NCBI GenBank assembly: GCA_033296885.1
Contig: MU863926.1
Coordinates: forward strand, 178,034-242,033
DNA from: Triangularia verruculosa
Taxonomy: Eukaryota; Ascomycota; Sordariomycetes; Sordariales; Podosporaceae
Direction: 5' to 3'
DNA: 64,000 bases
Below, one piece after another: positions 54,719 to 64,000 of the stretch. Under the pieces are notes generated by a model, which saw only the letters and a list, made by a program, of their open reading frames with translations, searched no databases and was not told the origin of the DNA. A program made the position numbers and the translations under genes. Each line of letters begins with the position of its first letter. Positions within the stretch are counted from its first letter, which is position 1.

Positions 54719-57218
54719 TTAGTACCGAGGTTGCTGTCCCCCATCAACACCATCGGCCCCTTCCTCATCATAATACTCCTCCTCCGGGTACCCGTCTTCA
54801 TCCTCATAGTACCCCTCCTCATCCTCATCATATCCCTCCTCCATCTCTTCATCGTCCACATACCCCTCCTCATCGTAATCACCTTCCTCCATTTCATCAT
54901 AGTCAAACTCTTCCTGAACCACCGCCAACCCGTCCTCAGAAGTGACAGTCTTTTTGCTGGTGGGAATAGCCATGCCCCGGTCTTGATCCACCCGCTCGCC
55001 GTCGAGTTCACTGTCTTCTTCTTCCTCGTCCTCTTCTTCTTCCTCCTCGTCTTCTTCCTCTTCAAGACTACTCTCCTCCTCCTCGGCTTCATTTTCTTCG
55101 CCTTCACTGTCGCTCGTGCTACTGCCTTCCTCGTCTCCTTCCATGTCGTCGAGGATGTCCTGGAGGACACCGCCTTCTTCCTCTTCTTCCTCCTCTTCTT
55201 CGCCGGTGCCCTCAATGCTCGGCATGACATCGTCTGCCTGCTGCGGTGGTTTCTGTGCTTTGTCCTTCTCGGCTGTGGTAGCAGGGACTTGCTCATCTGT
55301 GGTGGTAGTCACCCCAACAGCAGCCAAAGCAGGATCAATAGCCTCCTCCCCTTCGGCAGCGGGCTTCTCGGCATGCCTGGTCAACAACCAGATCATCTTT
55401 CTTGCTTCCTTCTCCTCCACATCCTTCAGCGGAATCCTCACCCGGTAGTGGGTTTTCTTCTTCTTTTCCGCCCACCGATCCCTCTTCGTCCCTTGCTTCA
55501 CCCCAGGCCTCATCTTGTGACCCCTAAGCTGCTCGCATTCCTCAGGGCTGAGGTTCAAATCAGGCAGACTGATCCCGATGCTCCTCCCTCCACCCCCATC
55601 CCCGCCGTTTTCAGGGCCTCTAACTGCCTCCAGCGCTGCGGAGAAGTCATCGTCCCGTAGCTCGCGGTTGAATCGGATCGCAAGCATCTTGGTCTTCATG
55701 ATCGCCTTCGCCACCGACCACAGCACTCGATGATAGTAGCCACTAACTTCATTGTCGCAGACTGTGCGGACCTCGGCCGACTCAAACAGGCTCTTCAGAA
55801 GGGGATCCGTGATATCAATCACCTGCCAGACCTTTCCATCCGTGCTGAACGACTCCCCGTCAAAAACGTGCGTCTTCAGCAACGCTTCGTCTACCCTCCC
55901 AACTCCATTCATACCCCCCCTCGCAGCCCCGTTACCCACCCCAAGCTCCCTCCAATACCTCCCAAAGTTGGTCACGGAAATCTCATTCCTCCTCACCGCC
56001 TGCCAACTCCTCCCCACACTCCCAATCCTTGTCTTGTGCAGCTTGAAGATCAACGTCTGGTAAACCCTATATTTCGGATCCGTTCTCGGGTCAAGCCCGT
56101 ACTTTACCAGCGCGTCCCTCCACGGTCCTCCCTTGAACTGGTACCCAGCAAACTGCAAGCAGTGCCTCACCAACCCCCCATTTTTGGGTAGCTCGGCAAA
56201 CTTGGCCCCCAGGCGATTCCACATTGACCTCCTCGTCCAGATCGGCCTCTCCTCCATCGCGGCTCTCATCTCGTTGATAATCGCCGCGATCTGAGGGTCG
56301 GACATATCCGGCTCCTTCTTGGGGGCGGTCGGGACGGGGTACTCGTCCTGAGCGATGAAGTACCCCGCTGCTGGGCCCCTAGCCGTGACGTTCACAACGC
56401 GAGCGTATTCATCGTCTTCATCCGAGTTGTCTCCTTCGCCTGTTTCCAGTTTCGCCGAGGCGAGCTCCTTTGTGTGCGGGTTTTGGTTGTACCCGTAGCT
56501 GAAAGGCAGGGACATGGGCGTAAAATATGGTGGTGGGATCAGGTCGATGTCCTTCCCTGTCTCAATTCCCGGCGTGAGAGTGAAGTTTTTGAGCTTGGAA
56601 ATGTCACCGGGTAAAACATTCTGAACGAATTTGTTCATGAATTTGGAGTGCGAGAGGGAGTACTGAAAGTCGGCGAGGCCGCGGTAGCGGTGGGTGTTGT
56701 TGATGATACCGACGGGCTCGACGGTGTAGGCACCCACGTTGTCTTGGAGCTTGCGACGGATGACGCGCGGGAGGTCGAGGCGGTCCCGGGACTGGACTTC
56801 GGGAGCGGAAGAGTCAGATGGGGGAAGGACTTCGCCCTCCCAGGGACCGTCAGTTCCTCTCTTGCGCTTGCGGCCTGTTCGCTTGGGGACGGTGACTTTG
56901 AGGACTACATTGTGAGTGAGAGCGTTGTGGGAGGTGAGTGGTCTAGCAGTGGGGTTGTCTGGTCGGAGATAGAGAGGGACTGAGATTTGTGGGCTGGCAG
57001 AGTCGAGAATCTGGGGTTTTTGTTCAGTATTTTTGTGTGTCAGATGATTTTGTGTGATGAGGGAGACTTACGGCTTGAAAGGCATTGTTCTGACCCAAGG
57101 TTTTGATACCCTTATCGAGATTTTTGATGATCATGGGGTGCTCGAGGGCGCCGAGTCTCCGCGATGGGATGGTATATATAGGCGCTTGCTCTTCATCCTG
57201 CTGAGTCTCTCGATCCAT
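54719..57218 (-). CDS. TFC1: Transcription factor IIIC subunit 5 (Tfc1/tau95)
   Basis: This subunit of TFIIIC contacts the A-box of tRNA genes and thereby recruits TFIIIB and RNA polymerase III. Two exons (57072-57218, 54719-57010) around a 61-nt intron give 812 residues. The N-terminal half has the barrel-forming region shared with human GTF3C5: MIIKNLDKGIKTLG, LYLRPDNPTARPL, NVVLKVTVPKRTGRKRKRG, then the segments around YRGLADFQYSLSHSKF and LIPPPYFTPMSLPFSYGYNQ. A winged-helix-like motif RPIWTRRSMWNRLG lies at about 304-317. The last 170 residues are extremely acidic (Glu/Asp/Tyr runs), as in the yeast protein. The gene is divergent from the PP2A B56 gene. Confidence 0.93.
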
Positions 57219-58925
57219 GATGAATCGATTTGTTGGGTGTTGAATTTAGGTTGCGATGTGGAAGGTCAAGTCGCAGAAATGGGTGTAAAAGAGTGTAAGA
57301 TCGAGTAGTAATTGTCAAACCAGGTACCGGCGGTAGGGTTAGATGTGCGATTCGGGCTTTGTTTTGGACTTGTTGAATGCAAGTATCGAAGATCAAAACT
57401 GCGGGCGAGGCCAAGAGCGCGGATTGGCAATGAAAGCGTTGTGGGAAGTCACAGAGATTTCTCTCTGTATGTTTGCAGACGAATTGCTCAGAAGCCAGTG
57501 TTTTTCTGGTCGGCGTCGTGGTCGAGTGCTCTTTTACGTGTGCTGGGAGAGGTCGAACTCTTTTAGGGTTGGCTATGGTCCAGCCTCCTTTTAAACTTCA
57601 CAATGGCCCCAGCCCCACTTTCCCATGAATACGGAGCAGTTCTGGGGTTCGCTCTTGGATGCATCGTTAAGCGGACTCAGGAACTCTCAGATCGATTCAA
57701 AACTAGAAGAAACTATAGTGACAAAAAAATCAAACATAGCCTCTGATATGCAAAGATAATCGTGTGACCTTCATGTCTTGATGTGGCAGGCATACCTAAG
57801 AAGTCATTTGTTTGTAGAAGCAAGCAGCGTTCCAGTTACAGCGATTATAAACCCGGAGCTCAGCCTCGCGTCACGTTTCCAACAGTGCGGACCTGGGGGT
57901 TAATTTCCAGCGCGTCCGACTCCCCGTGTCCCGTCTCCTCTTTGGTTCCTTCTCTAGGCGCCAATCCGATGTCTCAGGGTTGCCTTCATCAGCTGGAGCT
58001 TCACGATTCCACTATCCGTTGAGGAGTCGCCTATGAAAAATCCGTGTTACTGAAAAGTCGTTCCATTATCTGCGCAAGCCGCACGCCCGTTCATAGGCCA
58101 CTCTGCTGAGCGTCTCACTTAACCCCGACACGCCATACCTAAAACACCACGTTTAACCCTGGACCCAAGGTCGCAGGGGAACCCGCGACCTCCAACAGCC
58201 CCGCAAAAACACCTATCACCTGGAACGCCCAGCCCAAGCATCCATTTCCCAAACGACCCCAGCTTCGCATTACTTTCAAATCAAACAACATAGGAGCGGT
58301 CCCGACTTGGTACATTACTAGTCGAGCTTGCGATCGCAACGACATCCTGCCAATCACTCAGCACTCTTCTCTCCTGTTGCTGCTTGCGATTGTCGCTCTC
58401 GCAGCTGTTGCTCCTTGGCTGCCCTGTCATCTGCTGCCCTTGAGGACCCGCTCTCCTCAATCGCCCTGCCTTGCCCGTGCCGGCAAGCACCAAGCACCAA
58501 GCAACGCTCCCAGCACCACCACGCACGCTGCACCCAGCACCCAGCACCCAGCACCGCAGACCGATCCCGACAACTCAGCTTCTTCCTCGACTGCGCCGCT
58601 TGGCCCCGCCATTGGCAGAGCTGTGCCCCGTCCCGCCGTCTTGATCATCCGGCAGCATCACGACCACCCCCGGCGCGCTTGGAAACAACCACATACCTGT
58701 CCGTCGGTGTCGATTGCGTGAATGCACAACCCGGGTCCCGTCGGAGCATTCAACCGCCAGAAGGACTGCACTGCACAGGAATCGCCTGCCCGCGAACCCC
58801 GTAGCCTAATCCTTGCCTTCCTGCCTACCCGAGCATACCGTTGAGCGACGTGCCTCTGTTTCCCGGAGTAGGGTCGAGTTGGGCGCTCTAACCGCCCCAC
58901 AGAAGAGAAGCTGTTGTCTACAAAG
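57219..58925. promoter_or_regulatory. Divergent promoter region TFC1 / PP2A-B56
   Basis: The 1.7 kb between divergent start codons. The part nearest the B56 gene (58330-58920) is GC-rich and pyrimidine-rich and contains a small CAGCACC repeat; it is probably a long 5' leader. ORFs here on both strands (58328-58804, 58281-58554) overlap that low-complexity tract and are not protein-like. A TAGGGTTAG motif near 57330 resembles a telo-box. Confidence 0.4.
58528..58553. repeat. Short CAGCACC tandem repeat
   Basis: Three to four copies of a 7-nt CACCCAG/CAGCACC unit, preceded by two CAAGCAC-type units near 58487-58502. It lies in the presumed 5' leader of the B56 gene. Confidence 0.7.
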
Positions 58926-61160
58926 ATGAAGCGTTTCAGCCAGAGAGTCGTAAGTCTCCACGTTTACCATCATCACATTTTGCTCTCCTTGCGCTCCTCT
59001 TTGGATGGATGCCGTCCATGAACAAGATGGTCTGTTGTCAATCGGCTGCTAACCTTGGCGGATCTTTAGCTCTCACGAGGTCGGGACAGAGACTCGAGCA
59101 AGTCCTCCAAGAAGAATAAGGATTCAAAGGACGGAACGGCTTCGCCCAATTCCAGGGATGCCAACCAGTCACCTGTTCTCACGCCGAGCAGCAGTACCAG
59201 CACATTGAACAAGCCATTGCCTCCCAACAGCGCTGCCCATGATGATCATGGAAATGCCACCTTGAACGCTCAAGTCGGCGCCGGACAGAACGCCGGTGGC
59301 CCGGATCGCTTTGGAAGCTTGGGGGGTCAGACGCCGGGGGCAAATGGAGGAAGCACACCCGTTAGGCACGGCACCCTCCCGCCTACCGTCATCATCAGCC
59401 CAAGTGCTCCGGTAAGTGTCGCTCGTTGCGCCAATGCCCCGTGACCCTTGACACTGACGTACATCTTTTTGCTAGCACGTCCCCCCGCCTGGTGCCGCCG
59501 AAACCATGCCCCACGACCTTGCCCCTCCGAAAGCCGGCCAGAAGTCCCTGATGTTTGACCGATTGCATCAAACCCCCAAGGACGTCCTCGAGGGCCCCAA
59601 GACGCCGAGGCGGCAACACTCGTCGCGCTTTGATATCTCTGCCCACCGCGAGCTCGAGAAGCTCCCTGGCTTTCACGAGGTGCCCCCTGGACGCCGTGAG
59701 GACCTCTTCATGAAGAAAATTGACCAATGCAATGTCATCTTCGACTTCAACGATGCTAGCGCCGATATGAAGTCCAAGGAAATCAAACGACTGGCGCTCC
59801 ATGAGCTTTTGGATTATGTGGCCAATAATCGTCAGGTCATCACAGAACCAATGTACCCGGTCGTGGTTGGCATGTTTGCCAAGAATCTCTTCCGTCCTAT
59901 TCCGCCGCCCATGAACCCGCAGGGTGAAGCCTTCGACCCCGAAGAGGACGAGCCTGTCCTGGAGGTCGCCTGGCCGCATATTCAGGTCGTGTATGAGTTC
60001 TTCCTCCGCTTCATCGAGAGCCAGGATTTCAACACAAACATTGCCAAGGCCTATATCGATCACAGCTTCGTCCTTCAGCTCCTTGAACTGTTCGACTCCG
60101 AAGACCCCAGGGAGCGTGACTTCTTGAAGACCACACTTCACCGCATCTACGGCAAATTCCTCAACCTCCGATCCTTCATCCGCCGGTCTATCAACAACGT
60201 ATTCTTCCAATTCACCTACGAGACGGAGCGCTTCAACGGCATTGCCGAGCTGTTGGAGATTCTCGGCTCCATCATCAACGGCTTCGCCTTGCCCCTGAAG
60301 GAGGAGCACAAGCTCTTCCTCACTAGAGTGTTGATCCCCCTCCACAAAGTCAAGAGCTTGAGCATGTATCATCCCCAGCTTGCGTACTGCATCGTTCAGT
60401 TCCTCGAAAAAGATGCTTCTCTGACAGAAGAGGTGGTGCTTGGTCTGCTACGTTATTGGCCCAAAGTCAACAGTACCAAGGAGGTTATGTTCCTCAACGA
60501 GGTTGAAGACATCTTTGAGGTCATGGACCCAGCTGAGTTCGCCAAGGTCCAGGAGCCCCTTTTCCATCAGCTCGCCAAATCGGTTGCCAGCCCCCACTTC
60601 CAGGTCGCTGAAAGGGCTCTTTACTTCTGGAATAACGAGTACTTCTGTAACCTGGTCAGCGACAACGTCGAGATCATCCTCCCCATCATGTTCGCCCCTC
60701 TGTATGAAAACTCCAAGGGTCATTGGAACAGGTATGCTGTCTACTCTCTTGCCTTGAAGTTGACTTGTAGCTAACTCTTTGCAGGACCATTCATGGTATG
60801 GTTTACAACGCCATGAAGCTGTTTATGGAGATCAACCCCCAGTTGTTTGATGACTGTTCGCACGAGTACACAGAGCAGCAGAACAGCGCATCTGCAAGGG
60901 AAGCTCTCCGTGAGAGGAAGTGGGCTGCCATCACAGAGCAGGCTAACCGGCGGAAATCCCTCAACGGGGCCAGTTCGACTTCTGGGGCACCAGTAGCTCG
61001 AGCTGCCGTAACCCAGCTGCCCGCTCTGAACGAAGTAGATGCAACTGAAGACAACCAGATGAGACTGGACTCGCTCAATCTTCAAGACGGCGATCGGAGA
61101 GACCGCCGGCCTGCGCATGAGAGACAAAACTCGGCAGGCTCAGCCAGGGGTCAACGGTGA
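58926..61160 (+). CDS. rts1: PP2A regulatory subunit B' (B56 family)
   Basis: B56 subunits direct protein phosphatase 2A to LxxIxE-containing substrates in cell-cycle, septation and stress control. Four exons (58926-58949, 59070-59411, 59476-60731, 60785-61160) give 665 residues; introns are 120, 64 and 53 nt. The first exon encodes only MKRFSQRV. Residues 9-140 are Ser/Asn/Gly-rich and variable. The HEAT-repeat body starts near LPGFHEVPPGRREDLFMKKI and runs to about 560, with family signatures EVAWPHIQVVYEFFLRFIES, TTLHRIYGKFLNLR, INNVFFQFTYETERFNGIAE and ALYFWNNEYFCNLVSDN. The C-terminal 90 residues are charged and then Ser/Ala-rich. Length and layout match yeast Rts1 and fission-yeast Par1. 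Confidence 0.95.
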
Positions 61161-62546
61161 TTTGTGGTTCCTCTGCTGCACAATCAGTAATTACAGTCTT
61201 TTCGGCATCATGCGGCCATCAACTTCGGACCCTCATCTCATCCGATCCCAATTTACACAATCACTTCCGCTTGGCTCACACTGTGAACCTCGCGTTCAGC
61301 TCTACTCATACCTCGTAATGCTTCTTGATGGCGGGGGGACTTGGAGCTTATTAGACGGTGGCACTCGGTCGGCCCAATGGTCGCTCAGGCGGGAAAATGA
61401 ATGCTTGTGATTTTGTTGTTAATAATTCAGATTTTGACGGAGTACATAGCATCGGGGTTACTTCATTTCGGTCTGCGCCAGGGAGTCTTTTTTTTCTTGC
61501 TGCTTTTTGTGGGTTGGCTTCAGCTGGGGCTTGGGAGACTGGAAAGGGGGCTTGGAGAGGTGGGCAAAATCACAAAAAAACGGCTCATTAGGTGTGGTTG
61601 CGTCTCTCGCCAAAGAACATTCCTCGACAGTCATTGAACCCTTTTCCTTCTCGTTTCTCTCTCTCTCTCTCTACCTTCCAATAGGCAAGGTACCGCCGGA
61701 ATGGAAGCAAGGGGCCGGGCTAGAATTACAGATACAGAAAAGCTGGTTTGCCAAGCTCATCACTTGGGATTTCAGATCGAATCACAGAGGCAAAGACGGG
61801 GGTGGCTGGTCAAGGAGGGAGACGGATGCCGGAGGATGGGAAGAGCGGAAAAGGAGGGGGTGGGCAGACGCGGAAAGATGATTCGGGGTGGATAGACGGG
61901 GGTGGTGGTTGCTTTTCAAGAAAGCCTGAACGATTATTGTTGTTATTTTTCCCTCTCTTCCCCCCCTTTTTTTTCTACTATTCTTCGGACGAACTATGTT
62001 CTCTCTTATTTTTAACTTTTTGTTGTGTTACTTTTGTTCTCGTTTCTTCAATTGTCAAGACCTGTTCGTCCTTTCTATAGCGGGCCCCCTTTACTTACAA
62101 TGAATGGAATGGCTTCCTCCCTTTCCCAAGCAGCCTTTGACCGATAACGACACCTATTTCTCGAGAGTAACATAGCTTCCTGCCCACCTGCCTTCCGACA
62201 ACGTAACGATATCCGGTGACAGCTCCCTGCCCTGTCAAAACAGTATTCGTAGACATAGCTGTAGTTGGTAGTTGTAACAAATAGACAAAGCCAGAGAACC
62301 TAATGACTGCAAACCACATGTATATTCCACAACATAACAGTTCTAAGCTCCCTCCACGTAATCCATCCACGACAGACCTAACTAACATCGAGGTAGACAA
62401 GACTCTCTAAAATATCCTGGGTAATATCCTATCCCGGCTTCCCACCGTACCAAAAAGTATCATGACTATCATCACACTATCCATTGAGCTTTTTCCTTTT
62501 CCCATCATTAATTCGTTTCCGTCTCTTTCCTCAGATCAATACCTAA
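61161..62546. other. Convergent intergenic region B56 / GH16
   Basis: 1.4 kb holding the 3' UTRs of two converging genes. It has a CT-repeat run near 61660-61675 and T-rich and purine-rich low-complexity tracts at 61800-62060. No gene is supported. Confidence 0.45.
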
Positions 62547-63882
62547 CTAGGTAGCCTCCCATACCTGCCACGAACCAAACTCCCAAAAGGCATCCACAAA
62601 CGCCTTGGGATTGTGTGCAATGAAATCCGTGCAGCTCATGCCACGGTCTGTATTTTTCGCGTTTCGTCAGTTCAAAGATATCCCTGTATCTCTCCCTCAT
62701 ATGTGAAGCGTCAACTTACTGCACCCACTCTCCGCCCAAATATCCTCCGTGATGAAGTCACCACAGATATTGATGTTCACAATCAAGCTCTGGTTCCTAA
62801 AGTGCTGCTCCATATCGCATCTCGTGTTCGGGAAATCAGCCAACGGCAACCCCCAGGCGCTCGGATCCGGCCTCGTCGTTACTCCCCCTTGACCCTGCCC
62901 CAGAGCAGCAACGTTGAGGTTGATATCACTCGGCACTCCCCCCCTAGGCCAAATCCAACTCCTGATTCCCTCCTTCCTCCACTCCAACGCCACCACACCT
63001 CCTCCACCGGCATTAAAATCCGGCCCAAAGGTGTTCTTAGGTCCCTTGACCGTACATCCCTCGTTGTGGTTGGTTTCATTCCAGCAGTCCTCCGCTCCGA
63101 TCGCGCCGGTCAGCTCCCGACGGACGCGCTTCACGTTGCAACCTTCGGTGGTGTGGAGTGCCACGAGGTTACCGTTAGTGCCTTGGTTAATAGATTCCAT
63201 GATGTCGATTTCTCCGTTGGCGGGCCAGGCGCCGGGGGAAGGGTCGGTGAGCCAGAGAGCGGGCCAGGTGCCGCATCCAACAGGGGTGTGCTTCACGTCG
63301 AAGATGAAGAGGCCTGATTCGTACTGGCGGTTGGATTCTAACCGTACAGAGTGTCGGCCGGTGGTGGCGTTGTCGCGGGAAGTGTCGACGCGGATGTTGA
63401 TGGTGTCTGCGTTGACGGTGGTGAGGTTGTAGACTGCGGCGTCTTCGGGGGAGACGTAGTGGACGAAACCCCTGGCTGGAGATGTTTGTCAGTTAAAAGA
63501 CTTCCCGGGAGAAAAAGGTGAAGGCTTACAAGGATCGTAAGTGTTGAAGTAGGTGAACTTCTTAAAGAAGTTGGAAGGGAGGTCTATCCCACGGTTTAGT
63601 CTCAAGTCTCGGTGTCAACCTTGACTATACATCAAACTCACATGTGTCAATCAACTGGTAATCCAACTTCGTGTAGTTCGGGTGCGTATCGATAAACGCC
63701 AACTCCTCGGTCCTGTTCCCACCACCATCACCACCACCGTTATTCCTCGTAGCATTCACTCCCACCACCGTTGCCACAATCACAATCACAATGAGGATGA
63801 TCACTGTCGCAAAGATCAGCCACGCCCTCCTCGTCCACGTCCTCGGACTCCAAAAGCTGGGTTCCTTTTCGTTGTATGTCAT
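62547..63882 (-). CDS. Membrane-anchored GH16 glycoside hydrolase (beta-glucanase type)
   Basis: A probable endo-1,3(4)-beta-glucanase or cell-wall-remodelling enzyme. Four exons (63642-63882, 63530-63583, 62720-63475, 62547-62647) give 383 residues; introns are 58, 54 and 72 nt. The short cytosolic start MTYNEKEPSFWSPRTWTRR is followed by one membrane helix (about 20-43), a Gly/Asn-rich linker, then the GH16 fold. The catalytic signature GEIDIMES sits near residues 185-192, supplying the nucleophile and acid/base glutamates. Other hallmarks are GCGTWPALWLTD, VALHTTEGC and RCDMEQHFRNQSLIVNINICGDF. The protein ends FWEFGSWQVWEAT. A type II membrane anchor instead of a signal peptide suggests cell-surface attachment. 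A long GT tract begins just 24 nt before the start codon. Confidence 0.93.
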
Positions 63883-63902
63883 CTTTATTGCCGATCTCCT
63901 GG

Positions 63903-63905
<3 letters not shown>

Positions 63906-64000
<95 letters not shown>
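63906..64000. repeat. (GT)n microsatellite running off the window
   Basis: Ninety-five nucleotides of perfect GT dinucleotide repeat, continuing to the window end. Relative to the leftward GH16 gene it is (AC)n in the immediate 5' leader or promoter. Confidence 0.97.

Noticed and set aside
54643..55660. Plus-strand 337-codon ORF and leftward Lys/Arg-rich ORF over the acidic tail of TFC1
   Set aside because: Both are frame shadows of the GAG/GAT-rich acidic repeats; hydrophobic and basic runs come from the other frames of these codons.
59395..60372. 325-codon ORF antisense to the B56 gene
   Set aside because: Antisense shadow of strongly biased codons; no family features of its own.
1..64000. 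CRISPR arrays, insertion sequences, 5S rRNA, spliceosomal RNAs, biosynthetic gene cluster
   Set aside because: None was found. The organism is a fungus, there are no regularly spaced repeats or transposase motifs, and no polyketide or peptide synthetase domains.

Overview
The window looks like chromosomal DNA of a filamentous ascomycete, most likely a Sordariomycete of the Sordariales type (Podospora/Chaetomium/Neurospora-like). Genes are monocistronic and mostly interrupted by short introns (50-120 nt, one of 240 nt) with GTRAGT-like donors, CTAAC/CTGAC-like branch sites and YAG acceptors. The protein set is typical of filamentous fungi: GRG-1/CCG-1, a C2H2 regulator, the Dsc and Hrd1 ligases and a membrane-anchored GH16. 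Overall composition is close to balanced, and three tRNA genes are dispersed.

Layout. 1-376: 5' part of a carnosine N-methyltransferase-like (N2227) gene cut by the window edge. 925-1990: intron-containing tRNA-Arg(ACG) and tRNA-Glu(TTC). 2.8-5.8 kb: mitochondrial EF-Tu (TUF1) converging on ribosomal protein uS14/S29. 6.4-17.9 kb: a run rich in ER protein quality control, with a KDEL-tailed protein disulfide isomerase, a small three-exon HSBP1-like gene, the Dsc/Tul1 transmembrane RING ligase, a large unrecognised disordered protein and the ERAD ligase Hrd1. 18.4-21.6 kb: an AhpD/carboxymuconolactone-decarboxylase-like protein and a seven-beta-strand methyltransferase. 23.1-25.5 kb: a C2H2 zinc-finger regulator.

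25.55-41.64 kb is a 16-kb stretch with no supportable gene, bounded by the regulator's start and by the 3' end of a seven-transmembrane receptor-like gene (41.6-43.8 kb). Then come an EBP-type sterol isomerase (46.6-47.5 kb), a grg-1/ccg-1 homologue (48.2-48.4 kb), a 4-kb gene-poor stretch, a stop-riddled pseudogene (52.4-54.0 kb), a tRNA-Glu(CTC) with a defective-looking acceptor stem, the TFIIIC subunit TFC1 (54.7-57.2 kb), a PP2A B56 subunit (58.9-61.2 kb) and a GH16 glucanase-like enzyme (62.5-63.9 kb). The window ends inside a long (GT)n tract.

Functional links are by theme, since the genes are not in operons. PDI, Dsc/Tul1 and Hrd1 all serve ER folding, quality control or membrane-protein degradation within about 11.5 kb. 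TUF1 and uS14 are translation genes, and TFC1 is part of the factor that transcribes tRNA genes like the three seen here. I found no clear new system. The most unusual items are the 16-kb desert, the pseudogene whose stops are all one transition away from sense codons, and the HSBP1-like micro-gene split into three small exons. All exon structures were read by eye from splice motifs and frame; none was tested by alignment or transcripts.
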